From: Heterobasidion occidentale
Lineage: Eukaryota; Basidiomycota; Agaricomycetes; Russulales; Bondarzewiaceae
Reading direction: 5' to 3'
Assembly: GCA_039111635.1 (NCBI GenBank)
Contig: JBCAQO010000008.1
Span: forward strand, 744,001 to 808,000
Length of the DNA: 64,000 bases
A model generated the notes under the pieces. That model had not been told where the DNA came from, ran no database searches, and saw only the letters and a list, made by a program, of their open reading frames with translations. A program made the position numbers and the translations under genes. How positions within the stretch are numbered: the stretch's first letter is position 1; the number at the start of each line of letters is the position of its first letter. Below, one piece after another: positions 20,887 through 33,975 of the stretch.

Positions 20887-23304
20887 ATGTCCAATGCGCT
20901 GTCCTGCGGCTCGCTGGCCATCGCGTCTGCGTTTCTCGGCCTCGTGTGGTATCGCAAACGGCGGGCACTGCTCGCGCCTCTACCACCAGGTCCAGACCCG
21001 TGGCCGTATGTGGGCAACATCCAGGACCTGCGGCCAGAGCAGCTCTGGCTCACCGCGAGTGAATGGGCGCGTAAATACGGTGCGTGTTCATCTTACGTCG
21101 ATGGGGGCTGCCATCGTCGACTGCGCCCTACTCCACTTCGGGTCGCGGCGATCGCCGTGTTCTGATTCCAGTAACCACCACGTCGTGATGGATTTTCGGT
21201 CAAGAGGGATGACGTGACGCGTCCCAGTTATGGTGGGAAGCAGACGTCGAACGTCACCGTTCAATCAGCTCTTGACGCGCGCACGGTCATCCTACTTACG
21301 CGCTCTGCATTCTGTGGAATCATGATACCGTCGGTGGCGCATTTTCGTGTTCTCCTCCAATGGGAACTCGTCTGCTGAGTGTGTGGCTGACCGGTCTGTC
21401 TCAGGATGTGTCGCGTACGTACACGTTTCGGGCAGGGCGTCGTATGCCTCAACACCGCCGAGGCCATCGACGATTTTATCAACACATCGGCTTCCGAGCC
21501 GTTCACATCTTCGATGTGTACGTCAACATTCCTCGCTCCGTCCGTTCTTGACTTGAACATCCAACTGGGATCCCATTATCATGGTATCTTATAAGCATTC
21601 TCAGTCGAGACTTACCCGAGCTCACCGCAGTCTTCTTTCACAACAGCCGGTCTTCACAGGTTGTTGTCGTCGGCAGCCTCCAGCGCTTCACAGTATGGAC
21701 GGGCAGACCGAAGCGCACGACCAGCTTCTATTGGAGTCCGGCGCAATCGATCTGGTAGCGCGCATACGTGATAGCCCAGATCAAAGCTTCAGCCACATCC
21801 GACGGTATGCCGCCAAAGTCACCTTGCGCGCGAGCGGAATGGAAATGCATGGGGATAGTGGAGATCTACTTGAGGAGACGACGCTCTCGTCTCTGGATAA
21901 GATGAGGGCCGGTGGGGGTATGTGGGACATCGGTATGCTTCTGTTTTATCAACGGCGTTGCGCCCGTCGCTCATGATAACGTGACGGGACGTCCACGCTC
22001 CACGGACATGAAGCAAGACGCCTACCTGCACGGCTCCTGAGTGATGACTTCCAGCGCAAGGTCGTGATCTGGCGCGACACCGTCAACGAGCTCCGCAGGC
22101 GTTCTGGCGAAGCTGTCAACGCGAAAAACGTACGGCCGTGATCTAGTCGATATCTCCCGATCCGCTGAGAGCGCGCTCTCGCTTGTTTTCGTCTAGACGT
22201 CGGGTGCGAGTGCTTCTGGTTCCGCGGTTCGTTCTGATGTTCGACTGGATGGCGCGGAGGACCCGGGGATTCTTGCCACTGACGTGGATCTCGTGAGTCG
22301 GTTACGTCGCACAACGACCGCTTGTCGCCTGAACATCGATCAGATGACCGCAGTGATATCGCACTTCGTCCTCGCGATGCTGTTCTACCCAGACATCATG
22401 CGCAAAGCGCAGATGGAACTCGACCGTGTATTGGAAGGCCGTCCGCCTCGTATAAGCGACAAGCCCCGTCTGCCATACGTCACTGCCATATTCAAAGAGT
22501 CGCTGAGGTGGGGCTGCCCCGTGCCACTCGGTACGTGACTGAAAAGACCGGAATGGCGCGTCGATAGTTGCTTCAACCTGTGTGCGTACCGCAGGTCTTT
22601 TGCATGTCCCGACGGAGGAGTTCGAGTACAGGTGCGCGCGCATTCCTCGGGGATCGATCGTGAGTCGCTCGCCGGTCTTGTTGTCAACCTTTCACCTACC
22701 GAGACCTGTGCGCGTAAACCCAGGTTGCCGCGAATATATGGTTCGTGGTTATCAACGCCGTTGAGATATGTTATATTCATTTTGAGGCTCGTCAGGAACG
22801 TCATGCGCGACGAGGCTGTCTACCCCCACCCATATCAGTTCAACCCTGAGCGGTACCTCGTAAGCGCCGCAGACGGGCCCTCCGCCGCGAGCCAGCTCGA
22901 CCCACGACCCTACAATCTCGGCTTCGAGCGGAGGTGCGCATGAATTTGAGAATCAAGGTGGAGTTTTCTGGTGTTGCGCTCTGGTGTTGAACATTCCTTT
23001 GTGTTTGACAGACGGCACACGACGGATATTGTCGAGTCTGCGAGTTGGCTCGTGATCGCGACGATCCTCTCCGCGTTCGACATCGTCAAGGCCCTCGACC
23101 CCATCACTCGACATCCTATCGACCCGTCGATCGAGTTCGAGAACTGTGTCTATAGGTTCGTGATTTATCTTGACTCTCGAGGAGCTCTGCGATGGGTCTG
23201 AATTCTTTCCCAGGACGCCACGGGAGTTCCCAGTCGATATCAGGCCGCGCGTGGTGACCGGAAATCCGATTGCCCAGCTCGCAGTCGGGCAGGACGCGAT
23301 GTAA
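20887..23304 (+). pseudogene. cytochrome P450 pseudogene (OrdA-like), heme Cys lost
   Basis: Same exon layout as the intact P450 at 25.7 kb: exon 1 is 193 nt in both (20887-21079), encoding a TM anchor and a PLPPGPDPWPYVGN hinge. Recognisable later pieces include AEAIDDFINT (B region), SHIRRYAAKVTL, ISHFVLAMLFYPDIM (I helix end), FKESLRW (ExxR), QFNPERY and the C-terminal FDIVKALDPI. Defects: a one-base deletion near 21426 (HV then FGQGVVCLNT in another frame), a scrambled C-helix block near 21.65 kb, a degraded middle, and most tellingly the heme loop. Exon end GFERR splices to RHTTDIVES, so the FxxGRRxCPG segment with the thiolate Cys is absent. It cannot bind heme as a P450. Confidence 0.8.
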
Positions 23305-25710
23305 GTGGGGTCATCCAGACCGCTTCGAGTCTGTCGAGTGTATCTTGTAGCTCTTTTTCAATGTTGTACTATGTAATTGTTGTATGTATACTACCCGATG
23401 CGATTACTACGACGCTCATGATGGATCCTGGTGCGCCAGTACGGAGGGAGCTCTACCGAGGTGCGTCGTAATCCCTATCACGAACCACATCCAACTAGAA
23501 AGCCATGGAGAGCTTGAAACTTGAAACTTGATGGGCCACCATCGGTTTCAGGGTTCGGGACAGGCGACCACGGGCAGACGATTGCGTAGAGCTTTCAGAA
23601 CAACAAAGAGGGTCGAAAACTGACTGATCCTGGATGGTGATGGCATAGTATGGCCCGTGGCTATTTTCGTCATTGCTAAGAAAAAGATTCTGATAGGAAA
23701 CTGATAGGAAGCGTCTCGATGATTAGTTTCGGTGATTCAATATGACGGCGGCAAACATAAACGACTCGTAACTTACGACACGCATTCTAGCGTTGAGCCT
23801 TGCTTCATCATTGCATGGTCGCCAGAACGTCTGAGGAGAAGGGTGAGATGATGCCGGCGAAGGCTGCCGACCAACTTGGCTCACTCAGCCGCCCTGTTTT
23901 CTGAAGTGACGCTAGGAAGATGAGTGAAGGCCACTTAGTAGCGGTGTCGTACTAGTGGCGCATCAGCATCGAGGCGACTGTCAGACGTGCTCGCTCTGGT
24001 TATGAGTAATCACTTTCCAAAGCCATCCAACCCGACCTATCGTGATCCTATCAGCACCGGATCAGATTTCTCAAACATGGCGGACGGATTGTGGAAACTC
24101 GCCGAAATCACCGTCGCTGACTGCGATCTATAAGCGGGTCCTCAAAGGCTTCATTCTGTGGAATTTGCAGTAGCATATGTACTGAGGAGAGTTCAGTGCG
24201 GCGGTTCCGGAGTGTTCGGGTTTGCGACCTTGTGAACGCGCTGTGCTAAGCATCCAGGGGTATAGATTGCGAGGAGCGAGTGCGCACCCACACATGACTA
24301 CAGAGAGTACGGTATATGCATTCAATTCGAATTTCAGGATAACAAAGATGCGTACATGTTTCGTTCGACATCTCCAAAAGGGCACCGCATATGGTTACGC
24401 CCTCCAACCAGGTACGTACGAAATGGAACTCGCGCAGATAAGTTGTGGGGTCAAATGAAAGACGTACAAAAACCATCTTTTTCATGCCTAGCCCTACTCG
24501 CTTCTTCACATTCTGATTGACGGCTAGGCGGCGGTGTATGATAATTGTGTGGCGTCGAGGCCGAGGCTGCCCGTGAGGCTGTTCATATCCAACTTACCGG
24601 ACTGGCGCCCGCGACGAGATCTGCATGAGCGCTATCACCAGAAAAGGAGATTTTTTCATCACGAATGTGTACAATCAGTGAATGAAATAAGCGCTGTTTC
24701 CTAGAGCTACGAGTGTACGACGTACCGAGGTGTCACTTCCCAGACAACCAGTGGGCCTTGCCCGGTATGCATATATTCCTAGGATGTCCAAGACGGTACT
24801 TGAAAGACTAGGCTGAGGACTGTCATATCTTTTCTTTCACCTTGTCGCGAGCGCTGGAAGACTTGTGGTTGAAAGAGGCGGGCGATGGGACATCTTTGCT
24901 AAATTCGGTTCCGAGCCAGAGGATTTCTTCCTAATTTCCTCATTGTGATGCCAAGGACAAAAAGGTCCGCCATTATTACCGCTTGTAGGAGTTCAGGTCC
25001 AAAACAAGAGTTTGGCGCATCCGTCAAATCTGTTGATTGACACTGGACAGCAATTTCTCTCAATCACTCCAAGTAAAAATCAAGCACGAAACTTAAAGTG
25101 AACTACCAGTTGCTGTACTGTTCTCTTGGAGCTTGGAGCAGCCTGAGTACATCATGACAAGATGCTCCTCATAGGTTCACTTGAAGTGTAATCGCGTTGA
25201 TCAGCGTAGATTCGTGGCGCCAGCGAGAGGCGCTCGTTGCTCTCTCAACCGGATCCGGCCAGTTACAATTATCTCTTACTTCCTTCACCAACGGAGTTGC
25301 ATCAGAAGCCCTCACGGAAGGTCAGAAGAACTCGATTCACCCTTCCTCGCGTTCTCAAAGCCTCTCCAACCGTGTCAGCGACGGTTGCCTTCGCTCTCGA
25401 CAAAGTATACTTGCCAGTCTCTGCAAGTGCTCACTTGAAGACTTTTAGAGCTCACTTTGTTCTCATATCGAGGAAGACACGCGTTCTGATATTACTACAG
25501 GCCCGTAATCAACGGCCTACTATCGTCTCCCCGGGACGGACGGTCTCATCATATCTTTGATACAGTTATGCAATAATATTCTCTTCACCCGCTATTCCAG
25601 CCGTGATGTGGTCATCTCCCGATGGCTTTAAATCTCTATAACTTGCCCTTCCATCTCTCCCACGTCTTTCCCTCACACCTCCCCCTCCCTCCTACGGCCA
25701 CATACTAACC
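23305..25710. other. 2.4-kb gene-free spacer between P450 paralogues
   Basis: Only short open frames, none with motifs or splice structure. The right end holds the promoter of the intact P450 (TATA-like CTATAA near 25635-25640). I see no transposon termini. Confidence 0.5.
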
Positions 25711-27778
25711 ATGCCGTCCGACGCTGCTGTCATTGGTGGACTCGCCGCCGCCGCCGTTGTTTCTTCTCTCTTGATCCGATGGCGCAATGCGCGGAACTTC
25801 CCTGTCCCACCTGGTCCTAAGCCATATCCTTTCGTCGGCAACATCACCGATTTGGATCCTCGAGAGCTATGGGTTACCTCTGCCAAATGGGCGAAGCAAT
25901 ATGGTACGTGCATTGTCGGAATCAGAACGGGGCACTGCATGGGATCACCTCGCATGATCGAGATGCCTCGCGGAATCACACCTACTCATTTCACGGGCGC
26001 GCGCTAACACCAATCCATTATTTAGGTGATATTGTGTACACCCACGTTTTTGGCAAGGGCATCATATTCCTCAATTCGATCGATGTGGTCGACGACTTGA
26101 TGGACAAGCGCGCGGCGCTTTACTCCGATAAGCCGCGCTTGATCATGGTGAATGATCTGTGCGTTTATTTCGGTTTCTCGTCCATGCATGTATTCTGATG
26201 TCCTCGACAGTGTCGGTGCTGGCAACATGGTGATTCGATTCGTATCATCTTCACTTTCTTGAGACTGACAGTGCTTCAGGTCGTCTTCACCAACTATGGA
26301 GACCGTGCTCGGCGGCAGCGTCGGCTCATGTCCCACACCCTGAGCGCTCATCATGTCCCCCGGCAACACGAGGCCGTCGAGCTTGAGGCGCGCGGCATGA
26401 TCGGGCGTTTCCTGGAGGGTGGCGACGCGTTTGCGCACCTTCGGCGATACGCTGTTGGTGTCATCCTCCGTGTCGTCTACGGAATTGAGATGAAGGACGG
26501 GGACGGCAGCTTGAGGTTCCTCCAGGTTGAGGAAGAGACAGCTGATCTTCTTTCCAACGAGATCATGTCCGGCGGTGGTGTCTGGGCCGTTGACATGATG
26601 CCATGGCGTATGTGTTTTCTTGCTCGCTGGTGACAGTGCAGGTTTCTGAAGTGGATTCTATAGTCCGTCACCTCCCATCTTGGCTTCCCGGCATTGGCTT
26701 CAAGCGCAAGGCTGCCGAGTGGAAAAAGGTCTTCGACGAACTTCGTGAGGGCCCTTGGGAGACTCTGAAGGACAACATGGCCGCTGGAAAAGCTCCCCCG
26801 TCGTTCTGCTCCGAGCTCCTGACGCAGGTCGGCAAGACTGTTACTGAGCAAGACCAGACGGATATCAAGGACACCGCCAACTCAATGTACAGCGCCAGCA
26901 TGGACACCGTAAGTTCTGTCATCTTGGGGTCGGGAATCAAGTGACTGACAGCACGATAGACTCTCACCATCATGTCGCACTTCCTGCTCGCCATGATGCA
27001 CTATCCTGAGGTCCTCAAAAAGGCGCATGCTGAACTGGACAGTGTGCTCGGGCCTGGGCCTGGTCGCATGCCGACGTTGGCGGACAAGCCTCAACTTCCT
27101 TATATTACTGCCATCTTCGAAGAGATCCTTCGTTGGTCAGTGCCTGTGCCTCTTGGTGCGCTATTTCCGTGTGAATCAAGTGATGAAATAAAGCCTAATA
27201 CCATTGAATGTGTAGCTCTTCCCCACTCATTGCTCGACGACGACGAGTACAAGGGCATGCATCTCCCCAAGGGCTCCATTGTAAGGGCTGCTGATTGATG
27301 TCATTCGATGTAGGCGACTGATATACTTTCGTAGATTTTCGCCAACGTCTGGAACATCGTCCGTGACGAAAGGCTCTATCCTGATGCACACACATTCGAT
27401 CCCGAACGGTTCATTGAGAAGGGTGACGGCACGTACAGCACGAAGCAGCGTGATCCTCGCCAGTTCGTCTTCGGTTTCGGTCGCAGACGCTGCCCTGGCT
27501 CGCATCTTGGCGAAGCCTCTGTCTGGTTCTTGATCGCTTCCATGCTCGCCACGCTCGACATCCAGAAGCCCGTGGACGAGAAGGGCAACGTTATCGAGCC
27601 CCACGTCGAGTTCGACAACTCCATCTTCCGGTACGTTCTGCATTTGTCTTCGCACGTTGGCCCAGATACTTACGAGTCAACGTATAGCACGCCTACCGAG
27701 TTCAAGGTCTCTGTCACGCCTCGTCCACTGGCTAAGGCTGCTTTCAAGAACTTTGCACCTGTCAAGCTCGCCGCTTGA
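25711..27778 (+). CDS. cytochrome P450 monooxygenase (OrdA-like), intact
   Basis: Nine exons, 521 aa: 25711-25903, 26026-26158, 26211-26229, 26280-26607, 26664-26908, 26960-27155, 27216-27280, 27335-27630, 27688-27778. All phases close. ER-anchored Class II P450: N-terminal TM (VIGGLAAAAVVSSLL), Pro-rich hinge FPVPPGPKPYPFVGN, C-helix RRQRRLMSH, I-helix SASMDTT, ExxR in EEILRW, PERF in FDPERFI, and heme loop FGFGRRRCPGSH. The type resembles O-methylsterigmatocystin oxidoreductase-like fungal P450s, usually of secondary or xenobiotic metabolism; substrate unknown. No biosynthetic cluster partner lies nearby apart from its dead paralogue. Confidence 0.92.
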
Positions 27779-28068
27779 AGTGCTGCTTGTTCTTGGGTCT
27801 CATCTGTCGGGTGTCATGTTTTGTATAGTTCATCTCCTATTTACTTCATAGTCTGTATTCGTTCGTTACTGCGATAGAGATAGATATCGTGCGAGCAATG
27901 TATTAGTGGTGGCTCTTCTATGGTTAGATCGTTTGGCTGAAGCAAGAAACGTCATGATCACGCGTACCATTCAAAGAAGGATGTCTTTCGTCGACTGCGA
28001 ACGCTTTTTTGACTGAGATACTCAGATCATGATGATCATGAACGACTGCGCCTTCAAAAAAGGTTTAT

Positions 28069-29254
28069 TCATAACACCCCGCGCGCGTCCCCCAAGATGA
28101 GATTGTCGATCAACCGCGTGCGACCGATCCAGACTGCACCGCTCAAGATGACCGGGCTCCTCCCCCTTTTAGTCTGGGATTCGTCCTCGGGCAGGACTGC
28201 AAACGAAGACGGGTCATTGAATTCTATGTAGTCCACCTTCACGGTCACCTTTTCTTCCGTCGGCCGTGCGTCACCCTGCTCGTCTCCAGGCGGCAATGAG
28301 CTGGGTTCAGAAGCGCCTGCACAAGAAAAGACATCAATCGCGCTCTGCACGCAGTCGGCTTTAGATTCGCCAGCCCCACGCGCGCGCGCCGGCTTGTAGG
28401 GCGGCGTAGAGCGCTGGTGCTTTTTCTCGCTCCATGGGCGTCAGATAGGCGTTTCGGGAGGAGAGCGCTAGACCGGTCGTGGGATCCCGCGCGGTCGGGA
28501 CGATGTGAAGGCGGCTCGGGGACGGATATGACATGTGCAGGTCCGTCACGAGGCGGCGGAGAAGCAAGGCCTGCTGAATGTCTTTTTGGCCGAAGTACGC
28601 GTTCGTCGGCTATGGGCAAGGGCATTCGCATCCATACGCGAATCAATTGTGGGAGGACTGGGTGGGCGGACCTGTATGATGTTGAACAGCTTTGCGACCA
28701 CCGTCGCTACACCTCTGAAGAACGTGGGCCTGCTCTGGCCCTCCATCTGCTCACCATATCCTTTCACTTCGACGAACGTCCCGGTCTGATTTCCGACGTC
28801 TTGACTAATGCCAGATGGATACATCTCCTGGACCGATGGCACGAAGACTGCAGATGGGACGCGAGGTCGGGGTGAGTTGGGTACTGGATAAGACAGCGCA
28901 GACAGTAGCTTGAGGTCGTGCGGAAGTGTGCGAGGATATGTTGCGAGGTCCTCATGTGGTGCAAACTGCGCAGGGTTCACAAATATCGATAGCACCGTCA
29001 AATCATTTTCAGCAAGCGAGCGCTTCACTGGTCGGGATCCCGGAGAACTATGAGTAGATGATCACGCCGCCTACAGCCTTCGTAGCTCACCGAGGGACAA
29101 GTGCCCGTCGTGCAATGCTCCCATGGTGGGAACAAAACCAACGCTTTTCTTCTCATCGAAAGCCTTCTGTCTCCATTCTCTGTATTCCCGAACCGTTGCA
29201 AAGATTGGTATAGGCCGGTGCGTCAGCGGCTGTGCTCGTCGTTGTAGACATCAT
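28069..29254 (-). CDS. PAN6: pantoate-beta-alanine ligase (pantothenate synthetase)
   Basis: Makes pantothenate from pantoate, beta-alanine and ATP. Exons 29091 upward, 29027-28672 and 28610-28069. Motifs: [14 protein letters not shown] (HIGH-like ATP site), [30 protein letters not shown] and SSRNAYL. Two irregularities. First, the N-terminal frame reading [19 protein letters not shown] has no ATG before an upstream stop; the ATGs at 29249-29254 are in another frame, so either a short 5' exon is missing or a base is lost. Second, near 28374-28377 a GGGG run puts ARAW and GESKADC in different frames, as if one G were extra. The C-terminus (VDYIEFNDP..., RLIDNLIL) is well conserved. Probably a functional gene with sequence errors. 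Confidence 0.8.
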
Positions 29255-29614
29255 TCTGGGCCATCTAGAAGCGCAAAGTTGAGGAACAAGAAAAGATCGT
29301 AGCAGATATTGAGCCATCCACGGGATGAGCGCAAGAGAAATGAAGTATCGTACGAGACGGCGGGCGGATGTGCTAGGATGACATGGCAGATGGTGGTGCA
29401 AAACCAAAAAACAATAATCACAAGCATGATACACCTAACCCTGGAATAAGGTCTCCGTCGCACAATATTTCTGTTGTAGTCAAAGCGGTCTTCGTTTTTA
29501 TCCTGGACTGCCATAGTCTCCCGCGGTCCGCTCTTTGAATAGAGTAAATACATGTTATTCAAAGTAAAAGGATATGAAGGTACGACAACATAGACACCCA
29601 CCTTGTGCACTCCT

Positions 29615-30573
29615 CTATGATAGTTTTTTCTTCCGAATGAGCTTGGCTTGACCATACCGTTTTTCCCATTCCCGATCCCATGCCTGCCATTGCTCCTCGA
29701 TCCCACTATCTGACCAGACTGCCCACCCGTCCCTCAGTCGTATCCATTTCGACACGGGATTCCTTATGATGAAACCTCGCCCTTGTCCAAGTACAGTATC
29801 TGGATTTCGAGTGGGAATGTACTCCGTCACAAGATACCAAAAAGTGGCGAAGACTACCCCGATCGTTGCACCCCACAGAACCTGATGATGGGAGTGATAC
29901 GCCAAATGCAGCCTGGAAATCGGATGGCACTCTCAACGAAGATCATGGCGACGACTTGTGAGATGCTCACCTCGAGTATGCTACGACGACAGCCCAACCG
30001 ATTAACGCAAAGTGGACCGCAGCTTGCCACAGGACGTCTACAGCCCAAAAGCCGGTCGAGACAAATTTGTGTCGACAATGCAGATGTAGGACAAGAAATG
30101 TGGCAAAAAATGCCATATATTGGCTATGTGATGAAGGAAAGCCGTATCCATTGCCCACACTATCTGCAAATCGTGATACAGCCATGTCAACACGAAGCTT
30201 GGGTCTGGCCGCACAAAACGCACCTATGGGCCGTTCTTGCTTCACCAGACGCTTGACAACCCAGTTCAAAAATTCACAAAGAAACTGACCAGCCCACATG
30301 TTGATGATCGTGACTTCACGCGTATAGACGGCCAGAACGGCATAACTAGCCTTGTCCGAGTTGATGCTGGTCAGACGAGCGTTGATCCACGGCATCGAAC
30401 GGGAAGCGACTGACCATCAAGAGGATGGGTGATAATGTTATGAGGGCGAGTGCGAGCGAGACGTGCGATGATGCATCATCTGAAAATGCTCGGTGGTCAA
30501 TAGACACGACTGGAGGGGAAAGAGGCTCACAGAGAACATGGGTCAAGTCCAGCGATGCTTTCTGGTCTGCCAT
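29615..30573 (-). CDS. CWH8: dolichyldiphosphatase
   Basis: ER-membrane PAP2-type phosphatase recycling dolichyl-PP to dolichyl-P for N-glycosylation. Exons 30573-30415, 30350-30224, 30163-29971 and 29912-29615 give 258 aa with all phases closed. Phosphatase signature: K-x6-RP in VKQERPI, the central GFPSSHSQYMAFFATF, and the third motif R-x5-H in RLHLAYHSHHQVLWG. About four TM segments surround these. The C-terminal basic tail (RYGQAKLIRKKK) could be an ER-retention type signal. Intron 2 is unusual only in that its acceptor lies inside an alternative open frame, so an unspliced read also looks open. Intact. Confidence 0.9.
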
Positions 30574-31256
30574 CGTCCGGCGAGAGAGTCACACCGAACC
30601 AGGGTCAAGTAGTATTGAGACGGCGACTCCAGGTCCCAGGAGTCAACAGAAGTGTCTCAATTCAAAAAAGGTTGTGTATATGTGAGAAAAATTGAGGCTG
30701 TGATTGAGTAGGGGGTTGTGTCAGATTATTCTGACTCGTGTATATATCGAGAGTGTCGTTTGGGAAAGGTGCGATGCTCGACCGAAGCGGCGGCGTACGA
30801 CACGACACAGATTGAGTATTACATAATAACCGAGCCTTTTGAATCGACCAGCCGACGTACAGAGGCTGCCGCAGTGACTTGCGCAGCCTGGACGATCCTT
30901 TCATAAAAATTTCAGCTAACCAGTTGTAAGGGTAGGCTATGTCGATACGGTCCTCTGATTCTCATAAATGCGGTGCAGGACAGTCTCAATATCCTGTGAA
31001 AGTTAACGGAAATGATGCCTTCGTCCTCGACGGCGTTTGGATTCTGGAAATCTCGCAAGCGGCAGACTAGGTGCGTGAGTCACGATGATATGGTTGATCA
31101 AGCAAAGTCAATGGACGTTCCGATGTGAATTCCAATCATCTCTATATGCGGAAAATCAATAGGTTCAGTCTGCTAGCAGTGAAGTGAAAGCAATATAAGA
31201 GGACATCTTGAAAGACGCTCTCCTCCACCTCCCTCCTTGCATCTTGCAGACCGCCC
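30574..31256. other. 5' region of BCS1-like copy A; start of duplicated unit 1
   Basis: From about 30660 the sequence is alignable with 35940 onward (shared GCTGTGATTGAG and CTGACTCGTGTATATATC stretches), so the duplicated block includes the promoter. No gene seen. Confidence 0.55.
31193..31198 (+). promoter_or_regulatory. TATA-like box of BCS1-like copy A
   Basis: ATATAA inside CAATATAAGAGGACAT, 64 nt before the ATG. The same motif at the same distance precedes copy B (36568), arguing that it is constrained. Confidence 0.55.
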
Positions 31257-33378
31257 ATGGCGTCTGTCCTGCAACTCACGACACTTCTTCAGCCTTTATT
31301 GTCCACGCTTGCGAACGGAAGCTTCGTTCAGACTAATGGCACATCTTTTAATGACACGGCTGCACCTTTGCCTTTTCAGATACCTACTGATCTCTCGTCC
31401 CTAGGGACTTTTATCTATTCCCTTTCTGCCTTACAAGACTGGTTAAAGCTTCTTCTCATTGGTACTGCCCTCGAGGCGTGTCGACGCGTCTATCTCTCCT
31501 CCTACTCCAGCTTCATTGATTCGTTTTTCATCACTGCTGAATTTGAGAGCGACGATGTTGCATACAGTGAGCGATATGTTCTTAATTCTGCATCGTCTCC
31601 GAGCTGACCTATGAGTCTCAATTAGAATGGATGATGTTTTGGCTGTCATCTCTTCCGGCGTGGCGTAAGTGGTTTGCCCCACCTTGTACTCCAAATTTGT
31701 CACGTATTCACGCTGCGATTCGCTAGGTCAAGTCCGCAAATTCGTGGTCGGCACCACAGACCTCAATATGGTTAACGACAGCACGTCTATCCACGAAAAC
31801 AATGAGTCCGACGATGGTTCACCATCCATTCACAAGACACGTAACATCCAGTGCCTACCCTCCTATGCAGCCACCTATTCAATATGGTACAAGCATCATT
31901 GGATGCGCATCTCCCGGCAAAAGGAGGAGGCTTCATGGTCACGTATCGAGAAATCGACGCTGCAAATCACGTGAGTTGCAGCAACGATTGCTTCATTGTT
32001 TTCTTTGTGTTTTGACCAGCAAATTCGAATTCACAGACTCTTTACTCGGAATCGTGCCGTTCTCGATGCCTTGATTCTCGAAGCAAGAAAACTCTATATG
32101 TCTGCACGAGAGGAGAAGGTCGACATATATATGAACGAAGGGTGAGCCTGGTGTCACCGGCCTCTTGGACCTAATATCTCTGACAATCATACGCGATAGG
32201 CTATCGGGTGAATGGCAGTATATTGCCTCCAGGCCAAAGCGACCTCTCACATCCATCATCCTCGATGCGGGTGTCAAGGAATTGATCTTGAACGACGCAA
32301 AGGACTTCATGAAAAGTAAGAAGTGGTATGCTGACCGAGGTAATTGCTCTGTTGTCTAATCCGATTAGCGTCGTTCTCACATGTACAATCTCTAGGTATT
32401 CCTTTTCGTCGCGGCTCTCTGTTGGTGAGTCCACTATCTTCTTTCCTAATCACCTAGAAGCTGATTACAGACCGTTGTACGCAGTATGGAGCTCCTGGCT
32501 CAGGGAAGACATCCATTATTCAAGGTCTCGCAGGTGCACTGGGCCTCGATATCTATGTTATCTCCCTCTCCACATCAGGCTTGGATGACGCCAGCCTCAA
32601 CAGCCTCATCTCTGCGCTCCCTGAGCAGTGTATCGCACTCATGGAAGACATCGACGCTGCGTTTACCCACGGTCTGACGCGCGAAATTGTCGGTACGGAG
32701 CTCGAAGATCCTCGCGACGCCGAGAAACGCAAGGAGCGCCTCGATGATCCCGACGGCTCCGGTGGCAAGGACGCGCAGCGCGACCGGAAACAGGGAGCGG
32801 ACTCGACGCGGATCACTCTTTCTGGGCTGTTGAACGCTCTCGACGGAGTCAGCGCTCAGGAGGGGCGGCTGCTATTCGCGACGACGAACCGGTACAGCGC
32901 ATTGGACCCTGCGCTGACAAGGCCAGGGCGGATGGATCTCCACGTAGAGTTTATGTTGGCTAGCCGGTACCAGGCGAAGGAGATGTTCAAGAGGTTTTAT
33001 GTTCCAGAGGGCGAGGATGCGGACGATGTGGATGAGAAGGGTAGCGATTCAGGGTACAGCTCATCATTCAAAAAGGAAGACTCTACTGGCGACCTCATAG
33101 ACCTCTCGATGGACTCGTCTCCGTTGTCTGCAGCCGACTCAGCAGCCGCTGTTCCACCAAACTATACTGGCCTGACGCACTCCACGCGCGCGCCGTTGCT
33201 CTCGAAGAGACAGATCGAACGGCTCGCAACGCAGTTTGCGGACACGCTGCCGGACCGGGAGTTCTCCATGGCCAGCCTGCAGGGATATCTGATGAGCTAC
33301 AAAACCCGGCCCGTGCAAGCTGTCGATGATGTTGCTCAGTGGGTTGAGAGCAAGACTCAAGAAAGGAGGTCAAGGTGA
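31257..33378 (+). CDS. BCS1-like AAA ATPase, copy A (intact)
   Basis: Seven exons, 586 aa: 31257-31566, 31626-31664, 31727-31970, 32037-32141, 32200-32339, 32396-32424, 32485-33378. Architecture of the mitochondrial BCS1 family: N-terminal TM (LKLLLIGTALEACRRVYLSSY), the BCS1-specific domain with HWMRISR and SIILDAGVKELI, then an AAA domain with Walker A GAPGSGKTS, Walker B ALMEDIDAAF, sensor-1 LLFATTNR and arginine-finger region ALTRPGRMDLHV. Two features differ from canonical Bcs1: a ~45-residue charged insert after Walker B (ERLDDPDGSGGKDAQRD) and an acidic/Ser insert before the C-terminal lid. Canonical Bcs1 inserts the Rieske protein into complex III; such expanded paralogues have no assigned client. 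Convergent with BTB copy A, and the pair is duplicated. Confidence 0.9.
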
Positions 33379-33975
33379 AGACCGAGATCAGGTTGAGGAG
33401 GAAAAATTGGAACCGGTGTGACATGAGTTTCAACACTTCAAAATCACTCTCGTAGGCTAATTGATACTACGCTGGAGTGTTCTGTTCACTTGTATCGATA
33501 AATAATTTATTCTTTGCGGCTTGCTTTTGATCTGCAGTAACGTCCACAAACCTTTTGATGCGCTTCTTTTCCTAATGACGATCAATTCAACAGGATCGTA
33601 CATGGTTCCGTTCGGAAGTGTTCTTCCTAGACGGAGATGCGCTGACTGGATGCATTCTGATGTAGTCATGAACTTGCGTGAGTACGTGACTTCTTTGCTG
33701 TCGCGAATTTCTCGCCGACCATGAAGCCCATGCATGACTCCTTGCATGCGATACTGATTGCCAGCCCGCTAGCGGCGCGGAGGATGTCCTGAGGACTACA
33801 AGTGATAAAGTGAGTGCTACTTGCTTGGGCTCGAATGGACCGATATATTCTTCAGACTCGTCCTCACTGCTATCGGGAATTACGTGAAAAGTTCGTGGAA
33901 TGATTTCTTGAGACGAGAACGGTGAGCTGAGTCAATGGTTGAACCTGATGATATGCTCACTCTGGATAACTTCAA
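33379..33975. other. convergent spacer BCS1-like A / BTB A
   Basis: About 600 bp containing the two 3' ends. Part of the duplicated block; a segment near 33730-33790 is also found near 39080-39130 and, inverted, near 51420-51480. Confidence 0.6.

Noticed and set aside
28069..29254. PanC as a pseudogene
   Set aside because: Only one homopolymer-type insertion and an unresolved start; all catalytic motifs and splice sites are intact, so sequence error or a missed 5' exon is more likely.
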